Shown: positions 44,021-52,906, numbered from the stretch's first letter. The stretch is 64,000 nucleotides of DNA from Streptomyces sp. cf386 (GCF_900103585.1 NZ_FNHV01000021.1:62001-126000); one strand, 5' to 3'. Numbers and translations: made by a program. The notes: generated by a model from the sequence alone, not told the origin.

Positions 44021-44923
44021 TCATACGGTCGTGCTCCTCCCTCTTCCGACGAGCCGTTTCTCGACCGCCAGCAGGCCGGTGTTGAGGAGGTAGCCGAGGG
44101 CGCCGAGCAGGGCCAGCGCCGCCCAGACGGTGAGCAGGTCGGAGCGGGACTGGGCGTCGGTGAGCGTGAAGCCGATGCCGTTCGCGGTGCCCGGCAGCAG
44201 TTCCGAGAACACCATGAGGATGAGGGAGAGCGAGAGGCTCAGACGCAGGCCGGCGAAGATGCGGGGCAGGGCGGAGGGCAGGATGAGGAAGCGGAGCCGT
44301 TCGGCCGGGGTGAGGCGCAGGACCGCGGCGACCTCGAGGCGCAGTGGGTCGGTGTCGCGAGCGCCCTCGGCGGTGTTGATCAGCACCGGCCAGACGGCAC
44401 TGAAGACGATCGAGGCGATCTGCATCGGCGTACCGAAGTCGAAGATCACCACGAAGACGGGGACCAGGGCGGGCGGCGGGACGGCGCGGGCGAACTGCAG
44501 GACGGGGTTGCAGAGGCCGTACGCGCGCCGCGAGCGGCCGACCGCGACGCCGAGGGCGACCCCGGCGACGGCGGCAAGCGCGAACCCGGTGGCCATCCGG
44601 CCAAGGCTGGGCAGGACATCGGCGACGGCGGCATCGGTGAGGAAGACATGCTGCACGGGACCCGAGAACCACAGATCCCCGGCATGCCGCGCAATCTCGG
44701 CGGGCGGCGGGAAGTAGACGCTCCCGTGCGCACGGGCCGCCAGCTGCCAGAGGACCACGGCGAGTGCGAGGACGGTCCAGCGCAGAAGGGCGTGGCGTAC
44801 GGCGGCGGGGGCGAGGGCGCGGCGCAAAAGCGACGGCACGAGGACCCGGCGCGCGACTGCCGACCGTCGGTCAGGAGTTGCGGCGGATCCAGATCGGGAT
44901 GGGGCGCTCCGAGGCTGGTTCAT
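44021..44923 (-). CDS. ABC transporter permease (SsuC/TauC type), second of two
   Basis: This 300-residue permease starts at an ATG at 44923 with GAGGAG 7 nt upstream. It has a long Arg/Ser-rich N-terminal tail of about 45 residues, then six helices. The EAA-like loop is EGARDTDPLRLEVAAVLRLT, and the conserved permease signature ILPSALPRIFAGLRLSLSLS follows. It differs clearly from the upstream permease, so the transporter probably uses a heterodimeric membrane domain rather than the homodimer usual for SsuC. Confidence 0.9.
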   Translation of the reverse strand: MNQPRSAPSRSGSAATPDRRSAVARRVLVPSLLRRALAPAAVRHALLRWTVLALAVVLWQLAARAHGSVYFPPPAEIARHAGDLWFSGPVQHVFLTDAAVADVLPSLGRMATGFALAAVAGVALGVAVGRSRRAYGLCNPVLQFARAVPPPALVPVFVVIFDFGTPMQIASIVFSAVWPVLINTAEGARDTDPLRLEVAAVLRLTPAERLRFLILPSALPRIFAGLRLSLSLSLILMVFSELLPGTANGIGFTLTDAQSRSDLLTVWAALALLGALGYLLNTGLLAVEKRLVGRGRSTTV

Positions 44924-45022
44924 GCAGCGCTCCTCACGGCGCGACTCGGGGAGGTCAGGCACACCCGCGTCGCATGACCGGCCCCGCACCGAACGCCACG
45001 CACCACCCACCCCGTCACCCCG

Positions 45023-45802
45023 TCACCCCACACCCCGCCGCCCCGGCGTCCAAGGGAACAACCGCCGCTCCCCCCACACCAGCACCCCGTTGATGACCAG
45101 CCCCAGACCCCCCGCCCACACGACCCCCGCCAACACATCCCGCGTCCCGTCCGTGGCCAGACCGGCCTGGGCGATGAAGATGCCGAGGCCCTCGCCGAAG
45201 CCGGAGAGGATCTCCGTGGCGACGGCGAGGATGAGGGCGACGGCGGCCGAGATGCGGATGCCTGCGGCGATGAAGGGGGCCGTGCCCGGTAGTTCGACGC
45301 GCAGGAGGACGGAGAGGCGGCCGAAGCCGAAGGCACGGAGGGTGTCCTTGGCGAGGGGGTCGGTCTCGCCCAGGCCGTAGATGGTGTTGAAGAGGATCGG
45401 CCAGACGGACGCGTACGTCACCAGCGCGACCTTGGTCTCGGTCCCCGACCCGAGGAGCAGGGAGACCAACGGGATCAGCGCGACAGACGGCAACGGCCGC
45501 AGGAACTCGACGATCGCGCGCACCGCGGCGTCGACGACCGGCACACTCCCGAGGACGAGCCCGACCGGAACGGCGATCGCACACGCCAGGGCGAGACCGA
45601 GCGCCCAGGCGCGCAGCGTCGCGGCGATGCCGTCCAGGAACACCGTGTCGCCCGCCAACTCGACGGCACGGGCCAGCACTTCGGACGCGGGCGGCAGATA
45701 GCTGCGCCGCACCAGACCCGCACGGGAGACGGCCTCGCAGGCACCGAAGGCCAGCAGCACCCCCAAAGCGCCCAGCAGCAGCTGCCCCTGACGGCCCTTC
45801 AC
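45023..45802 (-). CDS. ABC transporter permease (SsuC/TauC type), first of two
   Basis: This 259-residue permease has six predicted helices and starts at a GTG at 45802, one base after the stop codon of the binding-protein gene. Typical features are SYLPPASEVLARAVEL, LRPLPSVALIPLVSLLLG and the EAA segment ETDPLAKDTLRAFGFGRLSV followed by VELPGTAPFIAAGIRISAAV. It pairs with a second, dissimilar permease. Confidence 0.9.
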   Translation of the reverse strand: MKGRQGQLLLGALGVLLAFGACEAVSRAGLVRRSYLPPASEVLARAVELAGDTVFLDGIAATLRAWALGLALACAIAVPVGLVLGSVPVVDAAVRAIVEFLRPLPSVALIPLVSLLLGSGTETKVALVTYASVWPILFNTIYGLGETDPLAKDTLRAFGFGRLSVLLRVELPGTAPFIAAGIRISAAVALILAVATEILSGFGEGLGIFIAQAGLATDGTRDVLAGVVWAGGLGLVINGVLVWGERRLFPWTPGRRGVG

Positions 45803-45803
45803 G

Positions 45804-46778
45804 TCACTTGACCAGCAACGTCGCCGGATCGAGCGGCTTCTTCAGCATCCCGTGCTTCTCCATGAGGTCGGTCAGCCGCTTGAGCTGCACGGCGTCCATC
45901 GTGGGCGGAAAGACGGGCAGATCGATCGACTCGGCCTGCTTCTCAGTCACCTTGGTGTACGTCGGCAGGGTGTCGCGCACTACGGACGGGTCCTCCTCGG
46001 CGATCCGCACGGCCGCTTTGATGGCCCGCTGGAACGCGGCCAGCGTCTTGACGTTCCCGTCGACGTACCTGCTGGTGCTGACGTACCCGCTGAGAGGGAT
46101 GGCCTCCACCGGCGCGGACGAGCCGTCGATGAGGACCCTGGCCTTCAACTCATCTTGAAGGGCGCTGTCGTAGGGCTCGACCGCGTGCACGGCGTCGACC
46201 TGGCCCTTGTCCAGGGCGGCGCCCATCTGCGGGAAGGGAATCGCCCGGTAGACGGGACGGCCGACGCCCTGTTTCGCGAGGATCTCGTCGAAGGTCAGCG
46301 ACTGGACGTTGTTGAGGACGTTGACGGCGAGCTTCTTGCCCTCCAGGTCGGCGACGGTCTTGATGTCCGAGTCCTCGGACACCAGGACCTCCATCATGCG
46401 CGGCGCGGCCCTGATCGCCTCGGCGACGATCCGGATGTCGAGGGTGCCCTTCTCGTAGGCCTGCAGATAGGTCACGTAGTTCGCGCTCGCGACCATGTCG
46501 ATCTGCCCCTTGGCCAGGGCCGGCAGCGCCTGGAGGCTCTGCTGGACCTGCTGGATACGGACGTCGAGGCCCTCCTTCTCGAACAGGCCGCGGTCCCGCG
46601 CGATGTAGAGGGCGACGCAGTCGATCAGTGGCAGGGCGGCCACGGTGACGGTCTCCCGCCCCTCGGCCCCGGACGAGGAGTCCCCGTCGTCGCCGCAGGC
46701 CGTGACCGCCACCAGCATGAGGGTGGCCGCGGCGGCCGCCGCTGTCCTCGTTCCCGAGCGCAATTGACGTAACGGCAT
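45804..46778 (-). CDS. ABC transporter substrate-binding lipoprotein (SsuA/NMT1 type)
   Basis: This 324-residue lipoprotein has a signal peptide with a lipobox (AVTAC, Cys28). The mature protein has the NMT1/SsuA fold: VTVAALPLIDCVALYIARDRGLFEKEGLDV, ALPALAKGQIDMVASANYV, ADLEGKKLAVNVLNNVQSL and PQMGAALDKGQVDAVHAVEPY. It should bind an anionic ligand such as a sulfonate, nitrate or a pyrimidine precursor. The alpha/beta-hydrolase and P450 genes lie divergently 161 nt away, hinting that the imported compound could be degraded by them. This link is an inference. Confidence 0.9.
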   Translation of the reverse strand: MPLRQLRSGTRTAAAAAATLMLVAVTACGDDGDSSSGAEGRETVTVAALPLIDCVALYIARDRGLFEKEGLDVRIQQVQQSLQALPALAKGQIDMVASANYVTYLQAYEKGTLDIRIVAEAIRAAPRMMEVLVSEDSDIKTVADLEGKKLAVNVLNNVQSLTFDEILAKQGVGRPVYRAIPFPQMGAALDKGQVDAVHAVEPYDSALQDELKARVLIDGSSAPVEAIPLSGYVSTSRYVDGNVKTLAAFQRAIKAAVRIAEEDPSVVRDTLPTYTKVTEKQAESIDLPVFPPTMDAVQLKRLTDLMEKHGMLKKPLDPATLLVK

Positions 46779-46939
46779 GGCGACATGACTACCAAGAATT
46801 TGTCATGATCACCACAGTGCCATCCGAGACGGATGAACGGTGAACAACGCCGGCCGACCGGCCGGAACCGCGACGGTCGGCACACCGACCCGGACGCGTC
46901 CATCTGTTGGTCTTCATCGATATACGCCACCTTGGTCGC

Positions 46940-47722
46940 ATGACCTCCTTCACGCTCCCGCACGAGCTGCACGGCGACGGCGCCCACAAGGTGTTCGCCG
47001 TGCACGGCTGGTTCGCCGACCGGTCCGCCTACGCGGCCGTCCTCCCCGACCTCGACCGTACGGAGTTCACCTACGCCCTCGTCGATCTGCGCGGCTACGG
47101 CCGGGCCAAGGACGCCGTGGGCGCGTACACGACGATCGAGGGGGCCCTCGACCTCGTCGAACTGGCCGACCGGCTCGGCTGGGAGCGGTTCTCGGTGGTC
47201 GGGCACTCGATGGGCGGCGCGGTCGGACAGCGCCTCCTCGCCGTCGCCCCACATCGGCTGCGCAGGCTGGTCGGTGTCTCTCCGGTTCCGGCGTCGGGGC
47301 TGGCGCTGCCGCCGGATCAGTGGGAGCTGTTCGCAGAGGCGGCGCACAAGCCGGAGAACCGGCGCGCCATCATCGACATCACCACCGGGGGACGCCGCCC
47401 GGCCGCCTGGCTCGACCGTATGGTCGCCCGTTCGCTCGTGGTCAGCGACCAGAAGGCGTTCCGCGCCTGGCTGGACTCCTGGGCCGGGGAGGACTTCCAC
47501 ACCCAGGTCGAGGGCTCCCTGGTCCCCGCGCTCGCCGTGACCGGCGCCCTCGACCCGGCCCTCTCCGCCGATCTCCTCCGCCGGACGTGGATGATCTGGT
47601 ATCCCCGCGCCGAGCTGTACGAACTCCCCTCCTCGGGCCACTACGCGATGGACGAGACCCCGCTGGAACTGATCCGGGTGACCGAGGACTTCCTGCGCGC
47701 GGACGAGGGGAGGCAGGCGTGA
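46940..47722 (+). CDS. Alpha/beta hydrolase
   Basis: This 260-residue hydrolase has the nucleophile elbow GHSMGGA (Ser near 90), an oxyanion region HGWFADRSAY near residue 19, an acid in TGALDPALSAD and the catalytic His in SSGHYAMDETP. All triad elements are present. The ATG at 46940 has no obvious SD. It overlaps the following P450 gene by 4 nt (GTGA), so the two are coupled; together they may convert one substrate, for example by ester cleavage and oxidation. Confidence 0.88.
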   Translation: MTSFTLPHELHGDGAHKVFAVHGWFADRSAYAAVLPDLDRTEFTYALVDLRGYGRAKDAVGAYTTIEGALDLVELADRLGWERFSVVGHSMGGAVGQRLLAVAPHRLRRLVGVSPVPASGLALPPDQWELFAEAAHKPENRRAIIDITTGGRRPAAWLDRMVARSLVVSDQKAFRAWLDSWAGEDFHTQVEGSLVPALAVTGALDPALSADLLRRTWMIWYPRAELYELPSSGHYAMDETPLELIRVTEDFLRADEGRQA

Positions 47723-48981
47723 CCGTCCATCAGGCACCCCCCGTCCCCGACGTCTTCGACCCCCGCCAGCACGCCACCGGCGTCCCGTACGACGCCTATC
47801 GCGTCCTGCGCGACCACCACCCCGTGGCCCGCCAGGACGAGCCCGAGGTGCTGGGCTGGCCCGCCGGGCCCGGGTTCTGGGCGGTGACCCGGCACGCGGA
47901 CGTGGTGCGGGTGCTCAAGGACTCGGCGACGTACTCCTCGTACATCGGCGCGACCCAGATCCGCGACCCGGACCCGGACGACCTGCCGTTCATCCGCCGC
48001 ATGATGCTCAACCAGGATCCGCCGGGGCACGGGCGCCTGAGACGACTGGTCAGCCGGGCCTTCACTCCCGGACGCATCGAACGCTTCGCCAAGGTGGCCA
48101 AGGACCGAGCCCGGACGCTCCTCGCCCACGCCCTCGACGAGGCCCGCGCCTCGGACGGCACCGTCGACCTGGTCACCACCGTCACCGACGACTACGCCCT
48201 GCTCAACCTCGCCGACCTGCTCGGCGTACCGGAGGCCGATCGCAGGCTGCTGCTGCACTGGACGCAGCGGGTCATCGGCTACCAGGACCCCGACGAGGCG
48301 GGGCCGCAGGTGCTGGACCCGGCGGGCAAGCCGGTCAACCCACGGTCGCCGGCGATGCTGCGGGACATGTTCGGGTACGCCCAGCAGTTGGCCGCGCACA
48401 AGCGGCGGTATCCCGATGACGACGTCATGACGACGCTCGCCCACGACGCCGAACTCTCGCGAGCCGAGCTGGAGATGTTCTTCTTCCTGCTCACAGTCGC
48501 GGGCAACGACACCGTCCGCAGTGCGGCTCCGGGCGGGTTGCTCACCCTCGCCCAGCATCCGGAGGCGTACGACCGCCTACGCAACGGACGCGTCGAACTC
48601 ACCCCCGCCGTCGACGAGTTGCTCCGCTGGCACCCCCCGGTCCTCACCTTCCGCCGCACCGCCGCGCAGGACACGGAGCTGGCCGGCCGTCGCATTCGCG
48701 CGGGTGACAAGGTGGTCGTCTTCCACGCTTCGGCCAACCGCGACGAACGGGTCTTCGCCGACCCGGACCGGCTGGATCTGTCCCGCACCCCGAACCCCCA
48801 CGTCTCCTTCGGCGACGGCCCGCACGTCTGCATGGGGGCGCACTTCGCACGGCTCCAGCTGCGGGTGCTCTACCGGGAGGCCCTACGGGTCCTGCCCGAA
48901 CTGCGCACGGCGGGAGCGCCGGAGCGCCTGGTGTCGAACTTCATCAACGGACTCAAGTCGCTCCCGATACGGATCACTTGA
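47719..48981 (+). CDS. Cytochrome P450
   Basis: This 420-residue soluble P450 has the I-helix oxygen-activation motif AGNDTVR, the ExxR motif in VDELLRWHPPVLTFRR and the heme-binding loop FGDGPHVCMGAHFAR containing the proximal Cys. The sequence resembles actinobacterial P450s of the CYP124/125/142 neighbourhood, judged loosely. No ferredoxin gene is adjacent. The GTG at 47719 overlaps the hydrolase stop. The substrate is unknown. Confidence 0.93.
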   Translation: MTVHQAPPVPDVFDPRQHATGVPYDAYRVLRDHHPVARQDEPEVLGWPAGPGFWAVTRHADVVRVLKDSATYSSYIGATQIRDPDPDDLPFIRRMMLNQDPPGHGRLRRLVSRAFTPGRIERFAKVAKDRARTLLAHALDEARASDGTVDLVTTVTDDYALLNLADLLGVPEADRRLLLHWTQRVIGYQDPDEAGPQVLDPAGKPVNPRSPAMLRDMFGYAQQLAAHKRRYPDDDVMTTLAHDAELSRAELEMFFFLLTVAGNDTVRSAAPGGLLTLAQHPEAYDRLRNGRVELTPAVDELLRWHPPVLTFRRTAAQDTELAGRRIRAGDKVVVFHASANRDERVFADPDRLDLSRTPNPHVSFGDGPHVCMGAHFARLQLRVLYREALRVLPELRTAGAPERLVSNFINGLKSLPIRIT

Positions 48982-49002
48982 GCCCTTCCCGCCCCACGGT
49001 GA

Positions 49003-50190
49003 TCACGTCCGCACCTGGATCAGCGCATGCGTCCCGCCGGTCCGCCACTTCTGCCCCTCCGCCTCGACCAGCGCCGCCTCGGTCCGGGCGTCCAGCCCGG
49101 TGATCACGTCTGACTTCAGCGTCCGCAGGGCGGCGACCGGTCCGGGGAAATGCGCGGTGACCTCGGTGAACGGCGTGGTCGGCGGCCAGAGTCGGTCGCC
49201 GACGAGGCGACGGTAGTTGAGGTCGCCCTTGACGAGGGTGAGGGTCGCCGTGGCCAGCTCCTCGCGGAGGTCGCCGGGCATCTCCGCGAACGGCAGGGGG
49301 CCGCTGGAGAAGGGGTGCGCGCGGACGACGAGGCGGCCGTCGGTCATCGCCGACCAGAGCGTGCGGCCGTACGTCGCGGCCGCACCCGGTGCCGCCGTCA
49401 GTCGGCGCAGGGCGTCGAGTACGTCGGTGTGCGTGGCGTCGGAGACGTAGTAGGGGTACGGCTTGATATGCAGGACGGCCCGCCCGACGCGTCCCTGGGT
49501 GAGGAGGTGGGCGATGAGGAGCAGGTCGGGAACGAGTTCGCGGCCCGCGTTGTCGGCGATCAGACACAGGGTGGCCGCGCCGGACGGCGGGAGCAGGGAC
49601 CAGAGGGTCTCGCTGTCGTCGGCCACCAGGGGCGGGGTGTCCGAGGAGGCCTCGCCCTGCGCGGCCGACAGCCGGAAGCCGAGGTCGGCGCGGTTGCCCC
49701 ACAGGGAGCCGTGCAGCAGCGCCCGGTCCTGCTCGTCGGTGGGCCGGTCCGCGAGGGAGTCGAGGGCGGCCAGTTCCTCGTCGGTCTCCGGGGCGTCGAG
49801 CTCGGCCAGCTTGGAGGGGCGGAAGGGATCGATGCCCTGCCAGGGGCCGGGGGTGAAGTAGCCGACTGCTTCGAGGAGTTGGCGGTAGAAGTAGCTCTCC
49901 GACCACAGCCACGGTACGTCGAACCAGGACCGGCCGGTGTACAGGTCGGCACCCCATGCCGTCCAGCGGCCACGGTCGTGCGCGTCGGCGGGGAGCGGTT
50001 CGATCACGCCCTTGGCGCAGCTCGCGAGGAGCGCGTCCAGCGCGCGGTGCCGCTCGGGGTCGTACGGGAAGGACTCCCGTACCTGCCGGATGATCGCGGG
50101 ATGCCGCTCGGCGAGAACGCTGTGCGGGAACGAGCCGGGTTCGCTGCCGAGGAGCACGGGCGCGAGCGGGGTGTCGGACCTGTCGGGCAT
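49003..50190 (-). CDS. Damage-control phosphatase ARMT1-family protein (DUF89)
   Basis: This 395-residue cytoplasmic protein belongs to the DUF89/ARMT1 metal-dependent phosphatases. The metal-binding LIADNAGRELVPDLLLIAHL and the later LVKGDLNYRRLVGDRLW segments are diagnostic, with HIKPYPYYVSDATHTDVLDAL between. Such enzymes clear damaged or excess phosphometabolites. I place the start at the ATG at 50190, preceded by GTGAGG. It is convergent with the P450 gene and downstream of a ScbR-like regulator gene. Confidence 0.88.
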   Translation of the reverse strand: MPDRSDTPLAPVLLGSEPGSFPHSVLAERHPAIIRQVRESFPYDPERHRALDALLASCAKGVIEPLPADAHDRGRWTAWGADLYTGRSWFDVPWLWSESYFYRQLLEAVGYFTPGPWQGIDPFRPSKLAELDAPETDEELAALDSLADRPTDEQDRALLHGSLWGNRADLGFRLSAAQGEASSDTPPLVADDSETLWSLLPPSGAATLCLIADNAGRELVPDLLLIAHLLTQGRVGRAVLHIKPYPYYVSDATHTDVLDALRRLTAAPGAAATYGRTLWSAMTDGRLVVRAHPFSSGPLPFAEMPGDLREELATATLTLVKGDLNYRRLVGDRLWPPTTPFTEVTAHFPGPVAALRTLKSDVITGLDARTEAALVEAEGQKWRTGGTHALIQVRT

Positions 50191-50212
50191 GCGCCTCACC
50201 GTATCGCGGGCG

Positions 50213-50860
50213 TCATACGGCTCTGTTCTCCCGCTCCAGCTGTGTCGCGAGGGTGAGGTAGCGGGCGCGGCGGGGTACCGGGACCAGGCCCCGGATCATG
50301 AGGTGCCACATCTCGGCCACCCGGCGGGGCTGGCGCGCGACGGGTTCGAGGGAGCGGCCGACGACGCGGGTGCCGACGAAGAAGCAGACGAGGGAGTGGG
50401 CCGCTGCCTCGACGTCGACGTCCGGATGAATGTCGGACTCCTTGGCGGCGCCGTGGAGTCTGCGGGTGGTGATGTCCAGCAGCTCGGTGAAGGGGTGCCG
50501 CAGGGGCGGCCGTATCACCACTCCCCCGGTGGCCAGGCGCAGGCCGGCCCGGGGTATCGGGCCCTCGACGGTCAGGCGCGTGATGCCGAACGTCGTGCGG
50601 ATCAGTGCCTCCAGGGAGGAGTGGCCCCGGGCGTCCATCTCGCTCGCCACCTGACGGGAGGCCCTGGACTGGAGCTCCATGATGGCCTGGGCGAGGTCCT
50701 CCTTGGCCGCGAAGTGGAAGTACAGGGCGCCCTTGGTGACTTGGGCATGCTCGACGATGTCGCTGAGGCTGGTCGATTCATAGCCGTGACGGTCGAACAG
50801 TTCGGCGGCGGCTGTGAGGATCGTGGTGCGGGTCTGTTCGGCGCGTAACTGCCTCACCAT
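50213..50860 (-). CDS. ScbR-like TetR regulator, probable pseudo-receptor
   Basis: This 215-residue TetR protein has the HTH AAELFDRHGYESTSLSDIVE then AQVTKGALYFHFAAKEDLAQ, matching gamma-butyrolactone receptors (ScbR/ArpA). The ligand domain lacks the conserved pocket Trp: the equivalent helix reads H-P-F-T-E-L-L-D. That suggests a ScbR2-type pseudo-receptor that may bind other ligands. It lies 70 nt downstream of afsA on the same strand, with an operator-like palindrome and its own -35 between them. SD AGGAGA, start ATG at 50860. Confidence 0.85.
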   Translation of the reverse strand: MVRQLRAEQTRTTILTAAAELFDRHGYESTSLSDIVEHAQVTKGALYFHFAAKEDLAQAIMELQSRASRQVASEMDARGHSSLEALIRTTFGITRLTVEGPIPRAGLRLATGGVVIRPPLRHPFTELLDITTRRLHGAAKESDIHPDVDVEAAAHSLVCFFVGTRVVGRSLEPVARQPRRVAEMWHLMIRGLVPVPRRARYLTLATQLERENRAV

Positions 50861-50880
50861 CGGCTGGACTCTCCTGGGAC

Positions 50881-50923
50881 TGAAAAGAACGGGTCATGCC
50901 GTTTGTTTCTTACTCTCCGTCAA
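50881..50923 (-). promoter_or_regulatory. Autoregulatory element and promoter of the ScbR-like gene
   Basis: A pseudo-palindrome is centred on AACGG-N6-CCGTT (50888-50903), with flanks AGAAACAAACGG and GAAAAGAACGGG on opposite strands. This resembles gamma-butyrolactone autoregulatory elements. A -35 TTGACG lies at 50923-50918 on the minus strand; the -10 is weak. Receptor binding would cover the promoter. Confidence 0.55.
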
Positions 50924-50930
50924 AGATAAC

Positions 50931-51872
50931 TCACCCCTTCCCGGTTCCCACCGCACACTCGAAAAGCGTCGTCTCCCCCTGCCGTCCCACCACTTGCACG
51001 TCGGAGTCGTGCGCACCGGGCACGTCCACCACCTCTATCCAGGTGGGCCGGTCGAGTTCGGCATACTGGTGGAAGACGGTGTGGAAGGAAACGGGCGTCC
51101 GGCCGCGGTTCCGGGCCCTGGCGCGCACGGCCTGGCGGGCGGCTTCGAGGAGCAGCATTCCCGGCACGTGATCGAGTGGATGATCGAAGAAAACAGCATG
51201 TGCGGTATCAACTCGCAGCTGCCAGCGGTCGGGGTGATCCGCCGGGGCGAGGACGACATCCGCGGGCAGGGCACGTTCCACTTCGGCGGGCGGCAGACCG
51301 GGCGGGACGGGCACGGCCGACACGGTGGCCGCGGTACGGCCGCCGCGCAGCCGACGGTAGACGGCCTCGCTGGTCCAGGTGATGGCCAGGTGCCCGGTGG
51401 CGACGTGCTCGCCGCCGACCCGTATGTCGGCGTCGCACCGGAATCCGGCCGGGCGGCCACCGCGCTGATCGACATCGGAGACGGTGACGCGGAGGGTGGG
51501 TTCGGCGGGTGCGGCGCCGACGGCCAGATGCTCGGGGTGTGTGGTGATCCGGAGTTCCCTGAGCACGAACTGGTGCCCCAGGGGGACTTCGTAGGCGGTG
51601 TGCGCCAGGAGGGCGGCCGCCTGACGGACGGTTTCCGCGACGAGCAGCGGCTCGTACGCCGTCCGGTCCGACGACACGTGTAACTGGTGGGCGCGCGGCC
51701 ATTGGGCGAAGACGGTGAACCGGTCGGTGGCGGTGCTGGTCACGCCGGTGAGCAGCGTTTCGGCCACCGCGGCCCGGTGGACGAGCTGGCGGGGTACGGT
51801 GGCGGTCAGGCTGGCCGGCGCCATCGAGGTCTCGGCGAGCGGGTACGTGGCGAGTTGCCGCGGATGAGGCAT
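50931..51872 (-). CDS. AfsA/ScbA family gamma-butyrolactone biosynthesis protein
   Basis: This 313-residue protein has the two hotdog-like AfsA repeats. The first contains VHRAAVAETLLTG and RFTVFAQWPRAH; the second contains HPDRWQLRVDTAHAVFFDHPLDHVPGMLLLEA, a key AfsA segment. AfsA joins a beta-ketoacyl-ACP to dihydroxyacetone phosphate, the first committed step to gamma-butyrolactone signals. A GGAGGGGAA SD abuts the ATG at 51872. No butyrolactone reductase (ScbB/BprA type) is present locally. It is flanked by two ScbR-like genes. Confidence 0.93.
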   Translation of the reverse strand: MPHPRQLATYPLAETSMAPASLTATVPRQLVHRAAVAETLLTGVTSTATDRFTVFAQWPRAHQLHVSSDRTAYEPLLVAETVRQAAALLAHTAYEVPLGHQFVLRELRITTHPEHLAVGAAPAEPTLRVTVSDVDQRGGRPAGFRCDADIRVGGEHVATGHLAITWTSEAVYRRLRGGRTAATVSAVPVPPGLPPAEVERALPADVVLAPADHPDRWQLRVDTAHAVFFDHPLDHVPGMLLLEAARQAVRARARNRGRTPVSFHTVFHQYAELDRPTWIEVVDVPGAHDSDVQVVGRQGETTLFECAVGTGKG

Positions 51873-51937
51873 TTCCCCTCCCAGGGTCCCTCCGTGTGTG
51901 CGCTGACAGACGGCGAGGTGCCCGTGCCGCGAGCGTT

Positions 51938-51966
51938 AGAGTACGAGGCGACCGGTTTGTTTTCAA
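51938..51966 (-). promoter_or_regulatory. afsA promoter with butyrolactone-receptor operator half-site in its spacer
   Basis: On the minus strand a -35 TTGAAA (51966-51961), a 17-nt spacer and a -10 TACTCT (51943-51938) are seen. The spacer begins ACAAACCGGTCG, matching the strong half (AAACAAACCGGT) of known receptor sites. The divergent receptor gene starts at 52053, so this site could serve both. Confidence 0.6.
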
Positions 51967-52052
51967 TGCGGCCTCGGGTCGCTCGCCGTGCCCGAATCCG
52001 CTCCGGCGCACGCCGGGCGCACAGGCCAACTCGGTACAGCGGAGGGGCTGTT

Positions 52053-52730
52053 ATGGCGAGGCAGGAGCGCGCCATCAGAACGCGGAGGGTGATCCTGGAG
52101 GCCGCGGGCGCGGTCTTCGACGAACACGGGTACACCGCGACCACCATCTCGATGGTCCTGGAGCGGGCCGAGGTGACCAAGGGCGCCCTGTACTTCCACT
52201 TCCCGTCCAAGGAGTCCCTGGCCCAGGCCGTCCTGGACGAGCAACTGTCGCTCGGCGCGGTGCCGCCGCAGCCGTGCAAGCTGCAGGAACTCGTCGACAT
52301 AACCTTCGTGTTCGGGCAGCGGCTGCTCGACAACTCACTGCTCAAGGGAAGCGTGCGGCTGGCGGTGGACCAGAGTGCACCGCCCGGTGTCGACCACTCG
52401 GGGCCGTTCCGGCAGTGGGTGGACCATCTGGTAGTGGTGCTCGAACGGGCCAATGAACAGGGCGAGTTGCTGCCCACCGTGCAGCCCAGGCACACGGCGG
52501 AGCTGATCGTCGGCGCGTTCGCAGGCATTCAGCTGATGTCCCGCGCGCTGACCGACCGCGGCGATCTGGCGGAGCGGACCTCGGTGCTGTGGGGACACCT
52601 CCTGCCGAGTATCGCGCTACCGGGACTGCTGACCGGCATCGACCGCAGGCCCGACCGAGGGGTCCGCGTCCTGGCCGCCCTCGACACGGAGGACGCCGAG
52701 CAGGACGCCATGGACCTGTCCGCACGCTGA
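52053..52730 (+). CDS. Gamma-butyrolactone receptor (ScbR/ArpA family)
   Basis: This 225-residue TetR regulator has the ScbR-type HTH (AAGAVFDEHGYTATTISMVLE then AEVTKGALYFHFPSKESLAQ) and the ligand domain with Trp122 in GPFRQWVDHL. That Trp corresponds to the residue contacting the butyrolactone in ArpA/CprB, so this looks like a genuine receptor. It is divergent from afsA with an operator-like site in between; release by the signal would derepress afsA. GGAGGGG lies 6 nt before the ATG. A bidirectional terminator follows. Confidence 0.9.
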   Translation: MARQERAIRTRRVILEAAGAVFDEHGYTATTISMVLERAEVTKGALYFHFPSKESLAQAVLDEQLSLGAVPPQPCKLQELVDITFVFGQRLLDNSLLKGSVRLAVDQSAPPGVDHSGPFRQWVDHLVVVLERANEQGELLPTVQPRHTAELIVGAFAGIQLMSRALTDRGDLAERTSVLWGHLLPSIALPGLLTGIDRRPDRGVRVLAALDTEDAEQDAMDLSAR

Positions 52731-52821
52731 GTACACGACACCGACCGGAGTGACGGTTTCCGTCAGGCCGGTGGGTGGTCATCACAGGCTTGGCCGGTGG
52801 TCATCACCGACATAGACGAAC

Positions 52822-52862
52822 GGCGGGCCCGCCGATGCCCCATCCGCATCGGCCGGCCCGCC
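52822..52862. terminator. Bidirectional terminator between receptor and protease genes
   Basis: The stem is GGCGGGCC, a 2-nt mismatch and CCGATGC pairing with the complementary arm up to 52862, around a 7-nt loop. It lies between two convergent genes. A 12-nt direct repeat GGTGGTCATCAC (52774-52785 and 52796-52807) precedes it. Confidence 0.75.
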
Positions 52863-52906
52863 CGCATGTGATACGCGTCCGTTCAGGACCCGTGTTCAGG
52901 GTTGGC

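Noticed and set aside
52774..52807. Direct repeat GGTGGTCATCAC, two copies
   Set aside because: Only two copies between convergent genes, next to a terminator; no indication of function.
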